From assembly GCF_004368965.1 (NCBI RefSeq), contig NZ_SORO01000001.1, positions 1 to 64,000 on the forward strand: DNA of 64,000 nucleotides. Reading direction: 5' to 3'. This stretch comes from Leptospira meyeri. GTDB taxonomy: Bacteria; Spirochaetota; Leptospiria; Leptospirales; Leptospiraceae. Below are positions 1-8,145 of the stretch, one piece after another. A program made the position numbers and the translations under genes. The notes beneath the pieces were generated by a model that was not told the origin of the DNA, made no database searches, and saw only the letters and a list, made by a program, of their open reading frames with translations. Numbering within the stretch: the stretch's first letter is position 1; each line of letters starts with the position of its first letter.

Positions 1-66
1 TTTATAATCTTCTATTAATTCAGTAATTTTGTTTTCTAAAATATATTGATTAACGTTTTTGAACAT
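1..66 (-). CDS. partial cassette gene, N-terminal 22 codons
   Basis: An ATG at 66-64 opens a minus-strand frame that stays open to the window edge. The first residues read MFKNVNQYILENK. It begins about 16 bases past the R' end of the first attC site, the same layout as the other cassettes, which is the main support for calling it a gene. Too little is visible for any functional guess. Confidence 0.5.
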   Translation of the reverse strand, partial: MFKNVNQYILENKITELIEDYK

Positions 67-81
67 TTTATTCTGCATTGC

Positions 82-243
82 GACTAACGAACTAGGGGAG
101 ACGACGTTCCTCGTAGCTGAGCCTCGCAGAGGCGTTAGCGTCGGCGCGTCTTCTTGCGGAGCGAGAAGCGTGACGGAGAGGAATGTGTCGCAGACCGAGC
201 GAGGCCGCAAGTGCCGAAGCGAAGCGTTTCCCCGCTGTTATAC
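82..243 (-). repeat. attC site 1
   Basis: This is a 162-bp imperfect palindrome. Read on the minus strand it starts with GTATAAC (R'', 243-237) and ends with GTTAGTC (R', 88-82), which differs from the GTTATGC or GTTATAC seen in the others. The inner arms GGGGAGACG (95-103) and CGTTTCCCC (225-233) pair. The stop codon of the next gene lies inside R''. Confidence 0.88.
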
Positions 244-1173
244 GACGTTTTCAACTTTAACGATTTTATTTTTAATTGATTTTGTCATTATTTCTAATAT
301 TTTAAGTGAATATAGTAAAATCAAAGGAAGAAAATAATCATATAGGATTAGTAGGTTAATTCCGAATATTAATAATAATCCGCTATTGTTAATTATAGTA
401 TCAAGTAATGTAAATTTATAAAAGCTGAGTTGATAAGAAATATACAAAATAAAAATATAAAGAGTAAAAGTAAATATGGAAATAGCTGAAGTTTCATATT
501 CGAATAGTTTTACTTTTTTGCTATACTCAATTAATTCTAGGGAAATACTTACATTTGAATCCTCTTTTTCTATTTTTTTCTCTATGATATTTCTCCCAAA
601 GTTTAATTTAAGAAAATATTTTATCAATATCTGAAATGTTTTGAAAGGAAAGCTTAATACATTTGAAATAAATATTTGTTTGTTTTGTTTTTCAAAATAT
701 TCCTTAGTAGTTTTGTAAGTATGAATTTTATATAGTTTATCGAAAAGTTCCTGGAAAGTAAGATTTTGATTTCCAACACAGATATTCTTATTAATTTTAT
801 GGATACTAAAAGTTAACCCTATATCTTCTGGTTGAGGGGAAGTTTGTGAAAGTTGTATGGATTCACTGGTTGGGCATTCTCTTTCAAAATAATTGTAATA
901 TGGCTTATTTGAAATATATTTACTAAATTTACTGGAAGAAGCATGGAATAAAAAATTATTTTGATCTTCTAATCCAAGATAAACTACTTTGATTAAACAT
1001 ACATCATCGTTCTTATTAAACTGATTTTTTGCTGGTTTAAATAGTAGATTTTCGCCATATTCTCTTTTTAAACTAAATCCTGGCTCATTATCCTTAAATT
1101 TAATAAGATCTGTATATATTAGTTTATCATATCCACTGTTTTCTAGTTGATTAATTAATTCTTCTTGGTTCAT
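238..1173 (-). CDS. cassette-encoded hypothetical membrane protein, 311 aa
   Basis: I do not recognise this protein. The first two thirds are hydrophilic and rich in Lys, Asn and Phe. The last third carries two or three strongly hydrophobic stretches (about residues 225-250, 262-280 and 280-297), ending in a basic tail, so a cytoplasmic domain with C-terminal membrane anchors is likely. The ATG at 1173 lies about 20 bases from the upstream attC site, and the TAA stop is part of the R'' heptamer of the downstream site, so gene and attC travel as one cassette. Function is unknown. A large soluble domain on membrane anchors would fit a sensor or effector, but that is only a guess. Confidence 0.75.
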   Translation of the reverse strand: MNQEELINQLENSGYDKLIYTDLIKFKDNEPGFSLKREYGENLLFKPAKNQFNKNDDVCLIKVVYLGLEDQNNFLFHASSSKFSKYISNKPYYNYFERECPTSESIQLSQTSPQPEDIGLTFSIHKINKNICVGNQNLTFQELFDKLYKIHTYKTTKEYFEKQNKQIFISNVLSFPFKTFQILIKYFLKLNFGRNIIEKKIEKEDSNVSISLELIEYSKKVKLFEYETSAISIFTFTLYIFILYISYQLSFYKFTLLDTIINNSGLLLIFGINLLILYDYFLPLILLYSLKILEIMTKSIKNKIVKVENVV

Positions 1174-1192
1174 ATAATTCTTTGAAAATGTC

Positions 1193-1356
1193 GTATAACG
1201 AACTAGTGGAGACGACGTTCCTCGTAGCTGAGCCTACGTAGTAGGCGTTAGCGTCGGCGCGCCTTCTTGCAGGGCGAGAAGCGTGACGGAGAGGAATGTG
1301 CCGCAGGCCAAGCGAGGCCGTAAGTGCCGAAGCGCAGCGTTTCCACGCTGTTATGC
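1193..1356 (-). repeat. attC site 2
   Basis: This 164-bp copy has outer heptamers GTATAAC (1193-1199) and GTTATGC (1350-1356) on the plus strand. The inner arms GTGGAGACG and CGTTTCCAC differ from site 1 by matched changes on both sides, so pairing is kept. The interior is nearly the same as in sites 1 and 4. Confidence 0.88.
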
Positions 1357-1365
1357 GAAGTGCGA

Positions 1366-2154
1366 TTAGTTTGTAAGCTTATCTTGTTCCAAATTAAATT
1401 TTAATTCTTTTCCTTTTATTTTTGCAAAAAAATATGGATAATTGAATCTCCATTCAGGGAACTCTCTCCCATCCGTATCAAATTCTTCATGATACAAAAT
1501 TTGAATTTCTTTTTTTAACTCGTCTTCTTCGTTTTCAAAAAAGTTTGAATACTTGTTTTTTCCCTTTTCCTGTGTTTTAATAATTCTGAATGATTTGTCT
1601 TTCTTAAGAGTCAAGAAAGCATAGATTTGATTATTAGAACTGTAAAAATAGATTTTTCCCTCAGGATCAGGCCAGCCAATATTTCCTTCTTCAAATTCTG
1701 CTAAAGTTTTAAAATTACAATTTTTCCAATTAAACAGAATTATTTTTGAGAAATCACCTGAAGATCCATACATCCCATAGTTATCTTCAAAAATAATATC
1801 ATTGTTGTTATTAAATTTAATGAAACCGTAAGCAATGGAAAGAGGAAAGTTTTCAGGAGTACATTTTTTTAATTTCTTATCTTTAATTTTATTAGATTCC
1901 GGATTTATCTCCAAAAGTAAGTTATTTGTATTGTTATCGAAAATTCTAAAGAAACAAATTCTCTTAGTTTTACCTGAATCCCAAAGCGAAGCTGGTTGGT
2001 TTTTACAAATAGGGTTTGAATTAGAATTAATTAAATCGATTCTCACCTTTTTATCCGGAGAAATTATAGAAGAAACTAACATTTCATCTTTGTTTTCCTT
2101 TTTTTCAAAACAGCCTATTAGAAGAAATGTAATAATAAGATATTTTATTTTCAT
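1366..2154 (-). CDS. cassette-encoded putative lipoprotein, 262 aa
   Basis: The N-terminus MKIKYLIITFLLIGC is a short lipoprotein signal ending in a LIGC lipobox, so the mature protein should be lipid-anchored in the envelope. I chose the ATG at 2154 because AAGGAAG precedes it at good spacing. An upstream in-frame ATG at 2193 would use bases of the attC R' box and would bury the signal peptide. The mature part has several Trp and Gly residues in beta-like stretches (for example GNIGWPDPEGKIYFYSS) but no family I recognise. It sits 10 bases from attC site 2 as a single-gene cassette. A role at the cell surface or periplasm is inferred from the signal only. Confidence 0.75.
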   Translation of the reverse strand: MKIKYLIITFLLIGCFEKKENKDEMLVSSIISPDKKVRIDLINSNSNPICKNQPASLWDSGKTKRICFFRIFDNNTNNLLLEINPESNKIKDKKLKKCTPENFPLSIAYGFIKFNNNNDIIFEDNYGMYGSSGDFSKIILFNWKNCNFKTLAEFEEGNIGWPDPEGKIYFYSSNNQIYAFLTLKKDKSFRIIKTQEKGKNKYSNFFENEEDELKKEIQILYHEEFDTDGREFPEWRFNYPYFFAKIKGKELKFNLEQDKLTN

Positions 2155-2189
2155 GAACTTCCTTTTTAAATTTAGATTAATCGCATTTC

Positions 2190-2351
2190 GCATAACGTAA
2201 CTAGCTTGCCGAAGTTCCCCGGAGCTGAGCCTCTGGAAGAGGCGTTAGCGTCGGCGCGGATCTTGCCAAGGCAAGAGACGTGACGGAGGGGAATTTGGCG
2301 GAGCCTGGAGGGAGGGCTTGTCCCTCCCGGAACGGCAAGCGTCAGTTATAC
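2190..2351 (-). repeat. attC site 3
   Basis: This 162-bp site has GCATAAC (2190-2196) and GTTATAC (2345-2351) on the plus strand. Its inner arms, GCTTGCCG and CGGCAAGC, share no sequence with those of sites 1 and 2 but still pair perfectly. The interior keeps the GAGCTGAGCC and GGCGTTAGCGTCGGCGCG blocks. Confidence 0.87.
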
Positions 2352-2362
2352 GTCGTGTCAGT

Positions 2363-2872
2363 TTACTGGAATGACATTAATCTCTGGATAATATTTAGTG
2401 TAGTATCTGAAGAAGCTATAAGCATTATTTTGTTAATGAAATCTTTTTCATCCGATGCAAATAGTTTTCCATCTTTAAAAAATGATTTAACATTTGGATA
2501 TGAATGTTGATCGCAAAATATTTGTAATGGGAAAAAGAGAATTGGGAATTTTACTTTAAACAATTCAACGGATATATCTTTATTCTTTTTTGGATGAACT
2601 AATACTCTGAAACGTATTTGTTCTTTTGACATTTTACTATCAGGATCATATCCGAATTCAGGGTGTGGTTTTATGGTTCTTCGAAAGGGAATTACTTCGT
2701 GTGTAATATATTCAGGTTCGTAAGATACTTCTTCAGGAAAGAAATTTACTTTTTGAATGCTATACCCGACTAAGTTGTCTGTCGCACTTGGAAGAGGTTT
2801 GAAAATATCATTCACGATATCGATAGGATTATTTAACCTTTCCTTTTTGACTTTTGTCCATATATTTTCCAT
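2363..2872 (-). CDS. cassette-encoded protein of unknown function, 169 aa
   Basis: This is the second gene of a two-gene cassette. It starts 8 bases after the stop of the nuclease-fold gene at 2881-3663, so the two are probably translated from one message. The protein looks soluble: no signal peptide or membrane span, and mixed charged and aromatic content with a short KKERLNNP segment near the N-terminus. I recognise no family. Fixed pairing with a nuclease-fold protein inside one mobile cassette suggests an immunity, regulatory or complex partner. That is inference from position. Confidence 0.7.
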   Translation of the reverse strand: MENIWTKVKKERLNNPIDIVNDIFKPLPSATDNLVGYSIQKVNFFPEEVSYEPEYITHEVIPFRRTIKPHPEFGYDPDSKMSKEQIRFRVLVHPKKNKDISVELFKVKFPILFFPLQIFCDQHSYPNVKSFFKDGKLFASDEKDFINKIMLIASSDTTLNIIQRLMSFQ

Positions 2873-2880
2873 AAAATTTC

Positions 2881-3663
2881 CTAAAGTAGTTTAATTTGAA
2901 CAGGTAAGTGATCGCTATATTTTCTATCAGGTATATTAAGATTTGATAGTAGCTTGGTATTGTAGATTTCCGATAGTATTTTGCATTCTTTTTTATCTAA
3001 ATGTTTCGCTAATGGATATGATACTAATATATTATCATATATATGCCATCCTTGAGCCTGATTACCTTTTCTAAAATAATAAGTTCCAGGAGGTCCAGGA
3101 GATAAGTCACCATTAAAGGAATCTATCGGAGAATAGAATTTTAATCTATTGTAGTTATAGAATTTTTTATGTGTCTTTAGGCTTTCGTTATGATAGTTCG
3201 TTGTATTGAAATTAAAATGTTCGCTGAAAATTTTATCATGCGAGGAAATGTTAAAGTCACCCATAATAATAGCAAAGCGATAGTTTTGGGAATTAATTTC
3301 GGTTATTATTAAGTTTACAAAATGTCTATTTAAAGAAAGAGCTTCAGATTCAGATCTAAATTGACTTTTTAGATGCAGTAGATAAAGAAATACTGATTCA
3401 TTTTGATATTTAAAAACATATTTCGAAAAATACTGTTCTGACTTTTGAAACTGCATACCTATGAAATTACTTGAATAGAGGCCCGTTCTTTTACTGGTTA
3501 AATCATATTGAAATTGTGTAAACTTTGATGAGGATTTAATTAAAGATTCTTGTTCCCAGAATTCAGAGATTGCTACAATTTTTGCATTTGAATTGAAATC
3601 GTCATTATTGATCAACTTAACCGGATTTTCGCGATTATTTATGTTCCAATATATTATTTCCAT
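2881..3663 (-). CDS. endonuclease/exonuclease/phosphatase (EEP) fold protein, 260 aa
   Basis: Three motifs of the EEP (DNase I-like) superfamily are visible in order: an N-terminal YWNIN strand (about residues 5-9) followed by SEF with E34, the central GDFN at 135-138, and a C-terminal SDHLPV at about 250-255. These are the usual metal-binding and catalytic positions, so a metal-dependent nuclease or phosphoesterase is likely. The length of 260 residues fits a single EEP domain. There is no signal peptide, so it should act in the cytoplasm. It is the first gene of a cassette shared with the 169-aa gene 8 bases downstream. The substrate cannot be told; a nucleic-acid-degrading defence effector is one possibility. 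Confidence 0.8.
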   Translation of the reverse strand: MEIIYWNINNRENPVKLINNDDFNSNAKIVAISEFWEQESLIKSSSKFTQFQYDLTSKRTGLYSSNFIGMQFQKSEQYFSKYVFKYQNESVFLYLLHLKSQFRSESEALSLNRHFVNLIITEINSQNYRFAIIMGDFNISSHDKIFSEHFNFNTTNYHNESLKTHKKFYNYNRLKFYSPIDSFNGDLSPGPPGTYYFRKGNQAQGWHIYDNILVSYPLAKHLDKKECKILSEIYNTKLLSNLNIPDRKYSDHLPVQIKLL

Positions 3664-3689
3664 TTTTATGTATTATTTACTGACATGAC

Positions 3690-3851
3690 GTATAACGAAC
3701 TAGGGGAGACGACGTTCCTCGTAGCTGAGCCTCGCAGAGGCGTTAGCGTCGGCGCGTCTTCTTGCAGAGCGAGAAGCGTGACGGAGAGGAATGTGTCGCA
3801 GACCGAGCGAGGCCGCAAGTGCCGAAGCGAAGCGTTTCCCCGCTGTTATGC
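3690..3851 (-). repeat. attC site 4
   Basis: This 162-bp site is almost identical to site 1 apart from the outer heptamers GTATAAC (3690-3696) and GTTATGC (3845-3851). Its inner arms are GGGGAGACG and CGTTTCCCC. Confidence 0.88.
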
Positions 3852-3871
3852 GAAGTCACGAGTTTGTTCTG

Positions 3872-4780
3872 TTATTTTGCATTTATTAATGATTTTACTA
3901 AATCCTGAATAATTGATTCGTTTTTGGTATAATAGGTTGTAACTAGAGCCATTCTTTTATAATCTAAGTCAGTTATTTCGTTAATATAATATTGCTCTTT
4001 TTTTCGGCTTTTAAAGAATGATTTTAAAAATACGTAAGACCCGATTTCTATTGATGAAATGAATAGAAACTTAGAAAAAATTGGAACGTAATATCTTGTT
4101 ATTGTATATTTTAGTCCATTACTTGGGATAGAATTAAAGATATCTCCTTTGAGCATTAATTCTATCATGAATTTACTTGAGGAATACAAGAAGAATAATC
4201 CAATAAAAAAAAGAAGAATTCCTATTAAGAAGTAAATATAGGAATAGAATTTTAATGCATTTAATTCTTCTCCGATTCTTGCTTTATTTTCGTTAGTTAA
4301 TTTAATGATTTCGTCTATAGAAAATTGATTCGCTTCTGAATTTATCGGTTCGGTTTTAGTTGCCAACGAGCTATTAATTTTTTCCTTTCGTTCATTTAAT
4401 CTTTTAAATCCTTCGGATATGAATCTCTTAAGGAGTGTTAAATTATTTTCAGTAAATTTGTCACTCGAGTCTATTGTTGGCGGAATTCCAAGAGATTTTA
4501 AATTAGAATATGAATTTAACGATTCAACTAATGTTTCTTTAAATTCTTTGTTCTGATCATTTGGTTTTGATTCGATCGATGATATTAAGTATTGTAAATG
4601 ATCTAACTTGAAATATAGATCTTCCAAAGTTGAAATGCTTCTTATGTTTGAAAGCGGAATTACTATTTCTTTTGTATTTTGTTTGTTTCTTTTGGCTCTT
4701 AGCGTAAGTAGCAAAATCGAACTTAGTACTAAAAGTATGATGAATTGCATACTGTAGTCAATTATTTCTAATAAATGCAT
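3872..4780 (-). CDS. cassette-encoded hypothetical membrane protein, 302 aa
   Basis: The ATG at 4780 is preceded by AAAGGAAAT and opens with a hydrophobic N-terminal segment (about residues 9-28). A charged, helix-prone region follows. Two more membrane stretches come after residue 190 (around YIYFLIGILLFFIGLFFLY and a second near FSKFLFISSIEIGSY), before a basic C-terminal tail ending in KNESIIQDLVKSLINAK. A longer reading from 4891 would run into the attC repeat and is not believable. I recognise no family. The layout, a cytoplasmic coiled helix between membrane anchors, is seen in several cassette and defence effectors, but nothing here proves such a role. Confidence 0.75.
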   Translation of the reverse strand: MHLLEIIDYSMQFIILLVLSSILLLTLRAKRNKQNTKEIVIPLSNIRSISTLEDLYFKLDHLQYLISSIESKPNDQNKEFKETLVESLNSYSNLKSLGIPPTIDSSDKFTENNLTLLKRFISEGFKRLNERKEKINSSLATKTEPINSEANQFSIDEIIKLTNENKARIGEELNALKFYSYIYFLIGILLFFIGLFFLYSSSKFMIELMLKGDIFNSIPSNGLKYTITRYYVPIFSKFLFISSIEIGSYVFLKSFFKSRKKEQYYINEITDLDYKRMALVTTYYTKNESIIQDLVKSLINAK

Positions 4781-4807
4781 TTTATTTCCTTTATTTTTCG
4801 TGATTTC

Positions 4808-4968
4808 GCATAACGAACTAGCCTTAACGACGTAGGCTGACCCTGAGTCCCAACGGGACGTTAGGGACTGGAACGACACTTGCGTAAGCAAGGGGAGTGC
4901 CAGAAGCCTATGTGTCGCAGACCGAGCGAGGCCTCGTGCCGAAGCGAAGCGTTAAGGCGCTGTTATGC
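4808..4968 (-). repeat. attC site 5 (second subtype)
   Basis: This 161-bp site has GCATAAC (4808-4814) and GTTATGC (4962-4968) at its ends and arms GCCTTAACG and CGTTAAGGC. Its interior differs from sites 1-4: it carries GGCTGACCCTGAGTCCC, GGGACGTTAGGGACTGG and CTTGCGTAAGCAAGGGGAG. Sites 6 and 7 share it. Confidence 0.88.
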
Positions 4969-4983
4969 GAAGTTGCTCTTTTA

Positions 4984-5688
4984 TTATAAAGTTACTAGCT
5001 CCGCTATTTTAGCAGCAATATTTGACATTGTTTCGTCGACTGTATTTAACCCACTTCGAGATCCGAGTAATGGACTCACATTTCTTAATTCCTCATATGT
5101 GGTACCATGTACGATAGGTACGAGTAAATCACGGGCAAGTAGTGCTGATAGCTCTTTATCTGCAATTCCCTCTCCTTGTAAGCGGAGTAAAAGAGCCGGG
5201 GTCACTAGAACAATGCCGACTCTAGATTTTGCAAGACCACGGTCAATTTCACGAAGTAATGGAGAACCTAGTGCAACATCCTTTTCGCTAAACCATACAG
5301 TGACTTTTTGAGATTCAAGAAGATCGCAAAGATCTTTGGCAACACCTTTTCTATCATCCCAAGCATGACATAGGAATACATCTCTGAGATCTGGTAAAGT
5401 GGAGCGTCTTTCTATATTTTCTCTGACAGGTGTTAGCGATCTTATATCAGAAGGAAGATAAATAACTGTCGATGTGGATTTTGACCACCTTGGCCTAGGT
5501 GAAGGACTTGAACTTCCTCCGCTACCGCTTGAAAGACTTGATTTTCCACTCGAGCTATTTGAATAGCTTGGATATGAATATGAATCGTAGCTACTGTATC
5601 TGCTAGAAGACCTTCCTCCACATGCAGGGCATTCTGCTGCAGCGCTAGCAGTTCGATGACCTAAAACTGGTGCTGTACATTTTGCCAT
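4984..5688 (-). CDS. stand-alone TIR-domain protein with zinc-ribbon-like N-terminus, 234 aa
   Basis: Residues 101-234 form a TIR domain. It opens with DVFLCHAWDD, the usual first strand, then WFSEKDVALGSPLLREI (132-148) with the E135/D137 acidic patch where TIR NAD-cleaving enzymes carry their catalytic Glu, then SRVGIVLVTPALL. Before it lie a Cys pair CPAC (20-23) with C4, suggesting a small metal-binding knuckle, and a Ser/Tyr/Gly-rich linker (about 26-70). Bacterial TIR domains often cleave NAD or make signal nucleotides in antiphage defence; that role is inferred from the family. The gene looks less AT-rich than its neighbours, which suggests a different origin. It is alone in its cassette with a long 5' leader that may hold a promoter. 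Confidence 0.88.
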   Translation of the reverse strand: MAKCTAPVLGHRTASAAAECPACGGRSSSRYSSYDSYSYPSYSNSSSGKSSLSSGSGGSSSPSPRPRWSKSTSTVIYLPSDIRSLTPVRENIERRSTLPDLRDVFLCHAWDDRKGVAKDLCDLLESQKVTVWFSEKDVALGSPLLREIDRGLAKSRVGIVLVTPALLLRLQGEGIADKELSALLARDLLVPIVHGTTYEELRNVSPLLGSRSGLNTVDETMSNIAAKIAELVTL

Positions 5689-5919
5689 TTTGATTACCTA
5701 CCTTTTTAATTTGAAATTTTAGGCTCTGAATGTTGAATTTTGACATTGAATTTCTTAACTTCTACCCTTAGTAGTTAGACTTCATTAATATCGAATATTC
5801 GTATTTATCATAAATACAAATTATTTTAATAATATTAGATTTCTCGATCAAATAAGTTTTATTTAATTTAATAATGGATTTATGGGAAAATACTTATTAA
5901 TCCTTTTTTGGAGTTTTGT

Positions 5920-5950
5920 ATTATATATTTTCTTTCAGGTTTTTGAGCAA
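5920..5950 (-). promoter_or_regulatory. candidate promoter inside the TIR cassette
   Basis: On the minus strand, TTGCTC (5950-5945) is followed 19 bases later by a perfect TATAAT (5925-5920). It lies in the 260-bp AT-rich leader between attC site 6 and the TIR start at 5688. Most cassettes have no such leader, so this one may drive its own expression. The spacer is slightly long. Confidence 0.4.
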
Positions 5951-5954
5951 TTTC

Positions 5955-6118
5955 GCATAACGAACTAGACTAACCGACGTAGGCTGACCCTGAGTCCCTG
6001 TAGGGGACGTTAGGGCTGGAACGACGCTTGCGTAAGCAAGAGGAGTGCCAGAAGCCTATGTGTCGGAGACCGAACGAGGGCGTAAGTCCCGAAGTGAAGC
6101 GGTTAGTCGCTGTTATAC
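5955..6118 (-). repeat. attC site 6 (second subtype)
   Basis: This 164-bp site has GCATAAC (5955-5961) and GTTATAC (6112-6118) at its ends. The arms GACTAACCG and CGGTTAGTC pair perfectly although they differ from all other copies. The interior is the second subtype. Confidence 0.88.
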
Positions 6119-6132
6119 GCCGTAATTTTTTG

Positions 6133-6762
6133 CTACAAATTAGATATTTTGACTGAAGTTTTAACAAAAATGATCAAATCTGATTTAATTTTACAGAAGT
6201 GAAGAAAATGTAATAAAAACAAAAACAGGAATATGATAAATGGTAACCATAAATTAGCGGGGTAAGTTTTGTATTCACACTGAAATATATATATTAAGAA
6301 TAAGATATAGCCAAAAACATTAGTTAATAGTGAAGTTCCACTTCCATGTAAGTTATTTGATAATTCTTGCGATCTTATCGATGCCCCTTCTATATGTTTA
6401 TTTAACTTCAAATTACTATACCATAGAGCAGAAATAACTGCAAAGGAGTTCTCTTTTATTAATTTCTTGGGAATTGATTTCCTTATTTTTTTATCTAATA
6501 AAAATTCTCGATAGTCTATCCTGCCAATTCGAGATGCTTGATATAAAAAAGAGAAGAATATACTAGAAAAAAGAAATGTCGTGAGCATTAGTAAATTGTT
6601 TACTGAATCTTCAGAAAAGAATTTGAAACTTACATTTCCATTAAAGGTAAATTTATATATTATTATTTCTGTAATCATTATAATACTAGGCGAAAGATAG
6701 CGAATAAACTTTCCGAAATCGGTAAAAATTGAATTTTCTAGAATTTTCATATTTTTTAGCAT
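6133..6762 (-). CDS. cassette-encoded membrane protein, 209 aa
   Basis: The protein has hydrophobic stretches near residues 24-38 and 58-75, and two more close to the C-terminus (about 148-162 and 168-188). Between them is a soluble stretch with a basic KKIRKSIPKKLIKEN segment. The ATG at 6762 overlaps the stop of the gene upstream by 7 bases, so the two are probably co-translated; a second ATG four codons in is also possible. I recognise no family. Paired membrane proteins in one cassette may form a two-part complex; this is inference from the overlap. Confidence 0.7.
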   Translation of the reverse strand: MLKNMKILENSIFTDFGKFIRYLSPSIIMITEIIIYKFTFNGNVSFKFFSEDSVNNLLMLTTFLFSSIFFSFLYQASRIGRIDYREFLLDKKIRKSIPKKLIKENSFAVISALWYSNLKLNKHIEGASIRSQELSNNLHGSGTSLLTNVFGYILFLIYIFQCEYKTYPANLWLPFIIFLFLFLLHFLHFCKIKSDLIIFVKTSVKISNL

Positions 6763-7202
6763 TTACTTATCAAGAGCAGAATTGGAAATAAAATTGGTAT
6801 GACAAGATAACCTAATCCAGGTATTAAATGTGCATATATATTATTATTTTTGGACATGTTATAACTCTGTTGTAGAATTACTTTGTCTTCTTCATCGAAA
6901 AAGAAATCTATCAATTTAGTCGCTGTTATAGCATGGACGATGCGATTAAATGAAAGAAAAGAGTATGACCAAATACAAGCTGAAAATAAAGATGTGTATG
7001 AATAGCCGACGTTAGTGAATAGATTATAGCCAAATATTAGTATATTTAATCCCAATATGTTTATAGCAATTCCTAAAATAAATCGATAGATTGTTCCTTT
7101 TGATTCGCCACAAGGGAATAGCCTGTGAGTTTCAAACAATTTATATCTACTTAAGGTGCTTAATGATATTGCATACATTATACTGGAAAGAAGTGCATAC
7201 AA
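6756..7202 (-). CDS. cassette-encoded membrane protein, possibly frameshifted at its 5' end
   Basis: The open frame starts at a TTG (7202) with no ribosome binding site. It encodes four likely membrane segments and a soluble piece with the acidic FFFDEEDK. Upstream, an ATG at 7267, 15 bases after an AGGA, begins a 29-codon frame (MEILTKIFTFENSQIQ...) that ends at 7178. That frame lies one base out of register with this one. Joining the two would give a longer protein with a normal start, so a one-base indel between about 7200 and 7240, or a sequencing error, is likely. The gene overlaps the 209-aa gene by 7 bases. Function is unknown. Confidence 0.6.
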   Translation of the reverse strand: MYALLSSIMYAISLSTLSRYKLFETHRLFPCGESKGTIYRFILGIAINILGLNILIFGYNLFTNVGYSYTSLFSACIWSYSFLSFNRIVHAITATKLIDFFFDEEDKVILQQSYNMSKNNNIYAHLIPGLGYLVIPILFPILLLISKC

Positions 7203-7303
7203 TGTGGCAATGTCGTTAGTTGAATTTGGGAATTTTCGAAAGTGAATATTTTAGTTAATATTTCCATGTTGATTTTTGTTTTCCTTTAAATTTAAATTAT
7301 GGC

Positions 7304-7464
7304 GTATAACGAAATAGCCTTAACGACGTAGGCTGACCCTGAGTCCCAACGGGACGTTAGGGACTGGAACGACACTTGCGAATGCAAGGGGAGTGCCAGA
7401 AGCCTATGTGTCGCAGACCGAGCGAGGGCTTGTCCCGAAGCGAAGCGTTAAGGCGCTGTTATGC
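7304..7464 (-). repeat. attC site 7 (second subtype)
   Basis: This 161-bp site has GTATAAC (7304-7310) and GTTATGC (7458-7464) at its ends and arms GCCTTAACG and CGTTAAGGC as in site 5. One spacer base differs (GAAATA instead of GAACTA). It is the rightmost complete attC site in the window. Confidence 0.88.
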
Positions 7465-7493
7465 GCAGTGGCGAGTAATTATATCTAAGCATA

Positions 7494-8015
7494 TTAATTT
7501 AAATTTGTACATCGAAGGATATATCCTTCATTCGAGTAATTTTTTTTAACTTTAATACTGTCTTTAACTTTATAAAAGTCAATTGCTAAAGCTGGCTCTA
7601 CGTTTTGATAGGGTTTTTCATTTGCTTTTATTTTTATTAAACATTCCTTATCGAATGAGATTGAATTTTTTAAATTACGATTTATCGATTCTAAATATAT
7701 AGCTTTTTGTTTTTTGGTAAAAATAAGTTGGTCTCTATAGAATGTTTGAGCAAAAGGATTGAGGTAATTTCCTGGTATCGATTTATTTTTTTTAAAAAAA
7801 TCATTTAAATTTGGAATCAAATCGCTAAGTTTCTTCGAAAAGGGTCCTGGTTCAAATTGAATATAGATTTGGTCATATTCAATTGATAATATTGATTTTA
7901 ATTCGATAAAATCTTGTTCGATTAATTTGTTTTCTAAAATTGAATTCGTAAAGAGTGGTTTGCTACAATTGACACTTACTAACCAGAATAGTAAAAATAT
8001 TATGTTATTTTTCAT
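7494..8015 (-). CDS. cassette-encoded putative lipoprotein, 173 aa
   Basis: The N-terminus MKNNIIFLLFWLVSVNC looks like a lipoprotein signal with a loose spirochaetal lipobox (SVNC). The mature part is rich in Lys, Asn and Ile and has no motif I recognise. The ATG at 8015 has no clear ribosome binding site. It is the second gene of the right-most cassette, 130 bases after the small membrane-protein gene, with no attC between them. Envelope location is inferred from the signal. Confidence 0.65.
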   Translation of the reverse strand: MKNNIIFLLFWLVSVNCSKPLFTNSILENKLIEQDFIELKSILSIEYDQIYIQFEPGPFSKKLSDLIPNLNDFFKKNKSIPGNYLNPFAQTFYRDQLIFTKKQKAIYLESINRNLKNSISFDKECLIKIKANEKPYQNVEPALAIDFYKVKDSIKVKKNYSNEGYILRCTNLN

Positions 8016-8145
8016 ATTTTTATTAAGTTTGAAGCTATTTGGTATTTAATGTTTCTTTTTTAATATCTAAGAATTACTATTTAGTAATTTTTTATAGAGA
8101 AATTGATTGAGAAAATATTGAAACCTGTAAAGCTACTTTAATTTG

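Noticed and set aside
59..337. Plus-strand open frames across the repeats (also near 3685-3912 and 4880-5311)
   Set aside because: They run through the attC repeats and share the same translated repeat peptide, which is not protein-like, and the minus-strand genes explain the space better.
82..7464. CRISPR array or REP elements as an explanation of the repeats
   Set aside because: The units are about 162 bp, contain a long palindrome and are separated by whole genes of varied size, unlike CRISPR spacers or REP clusters.
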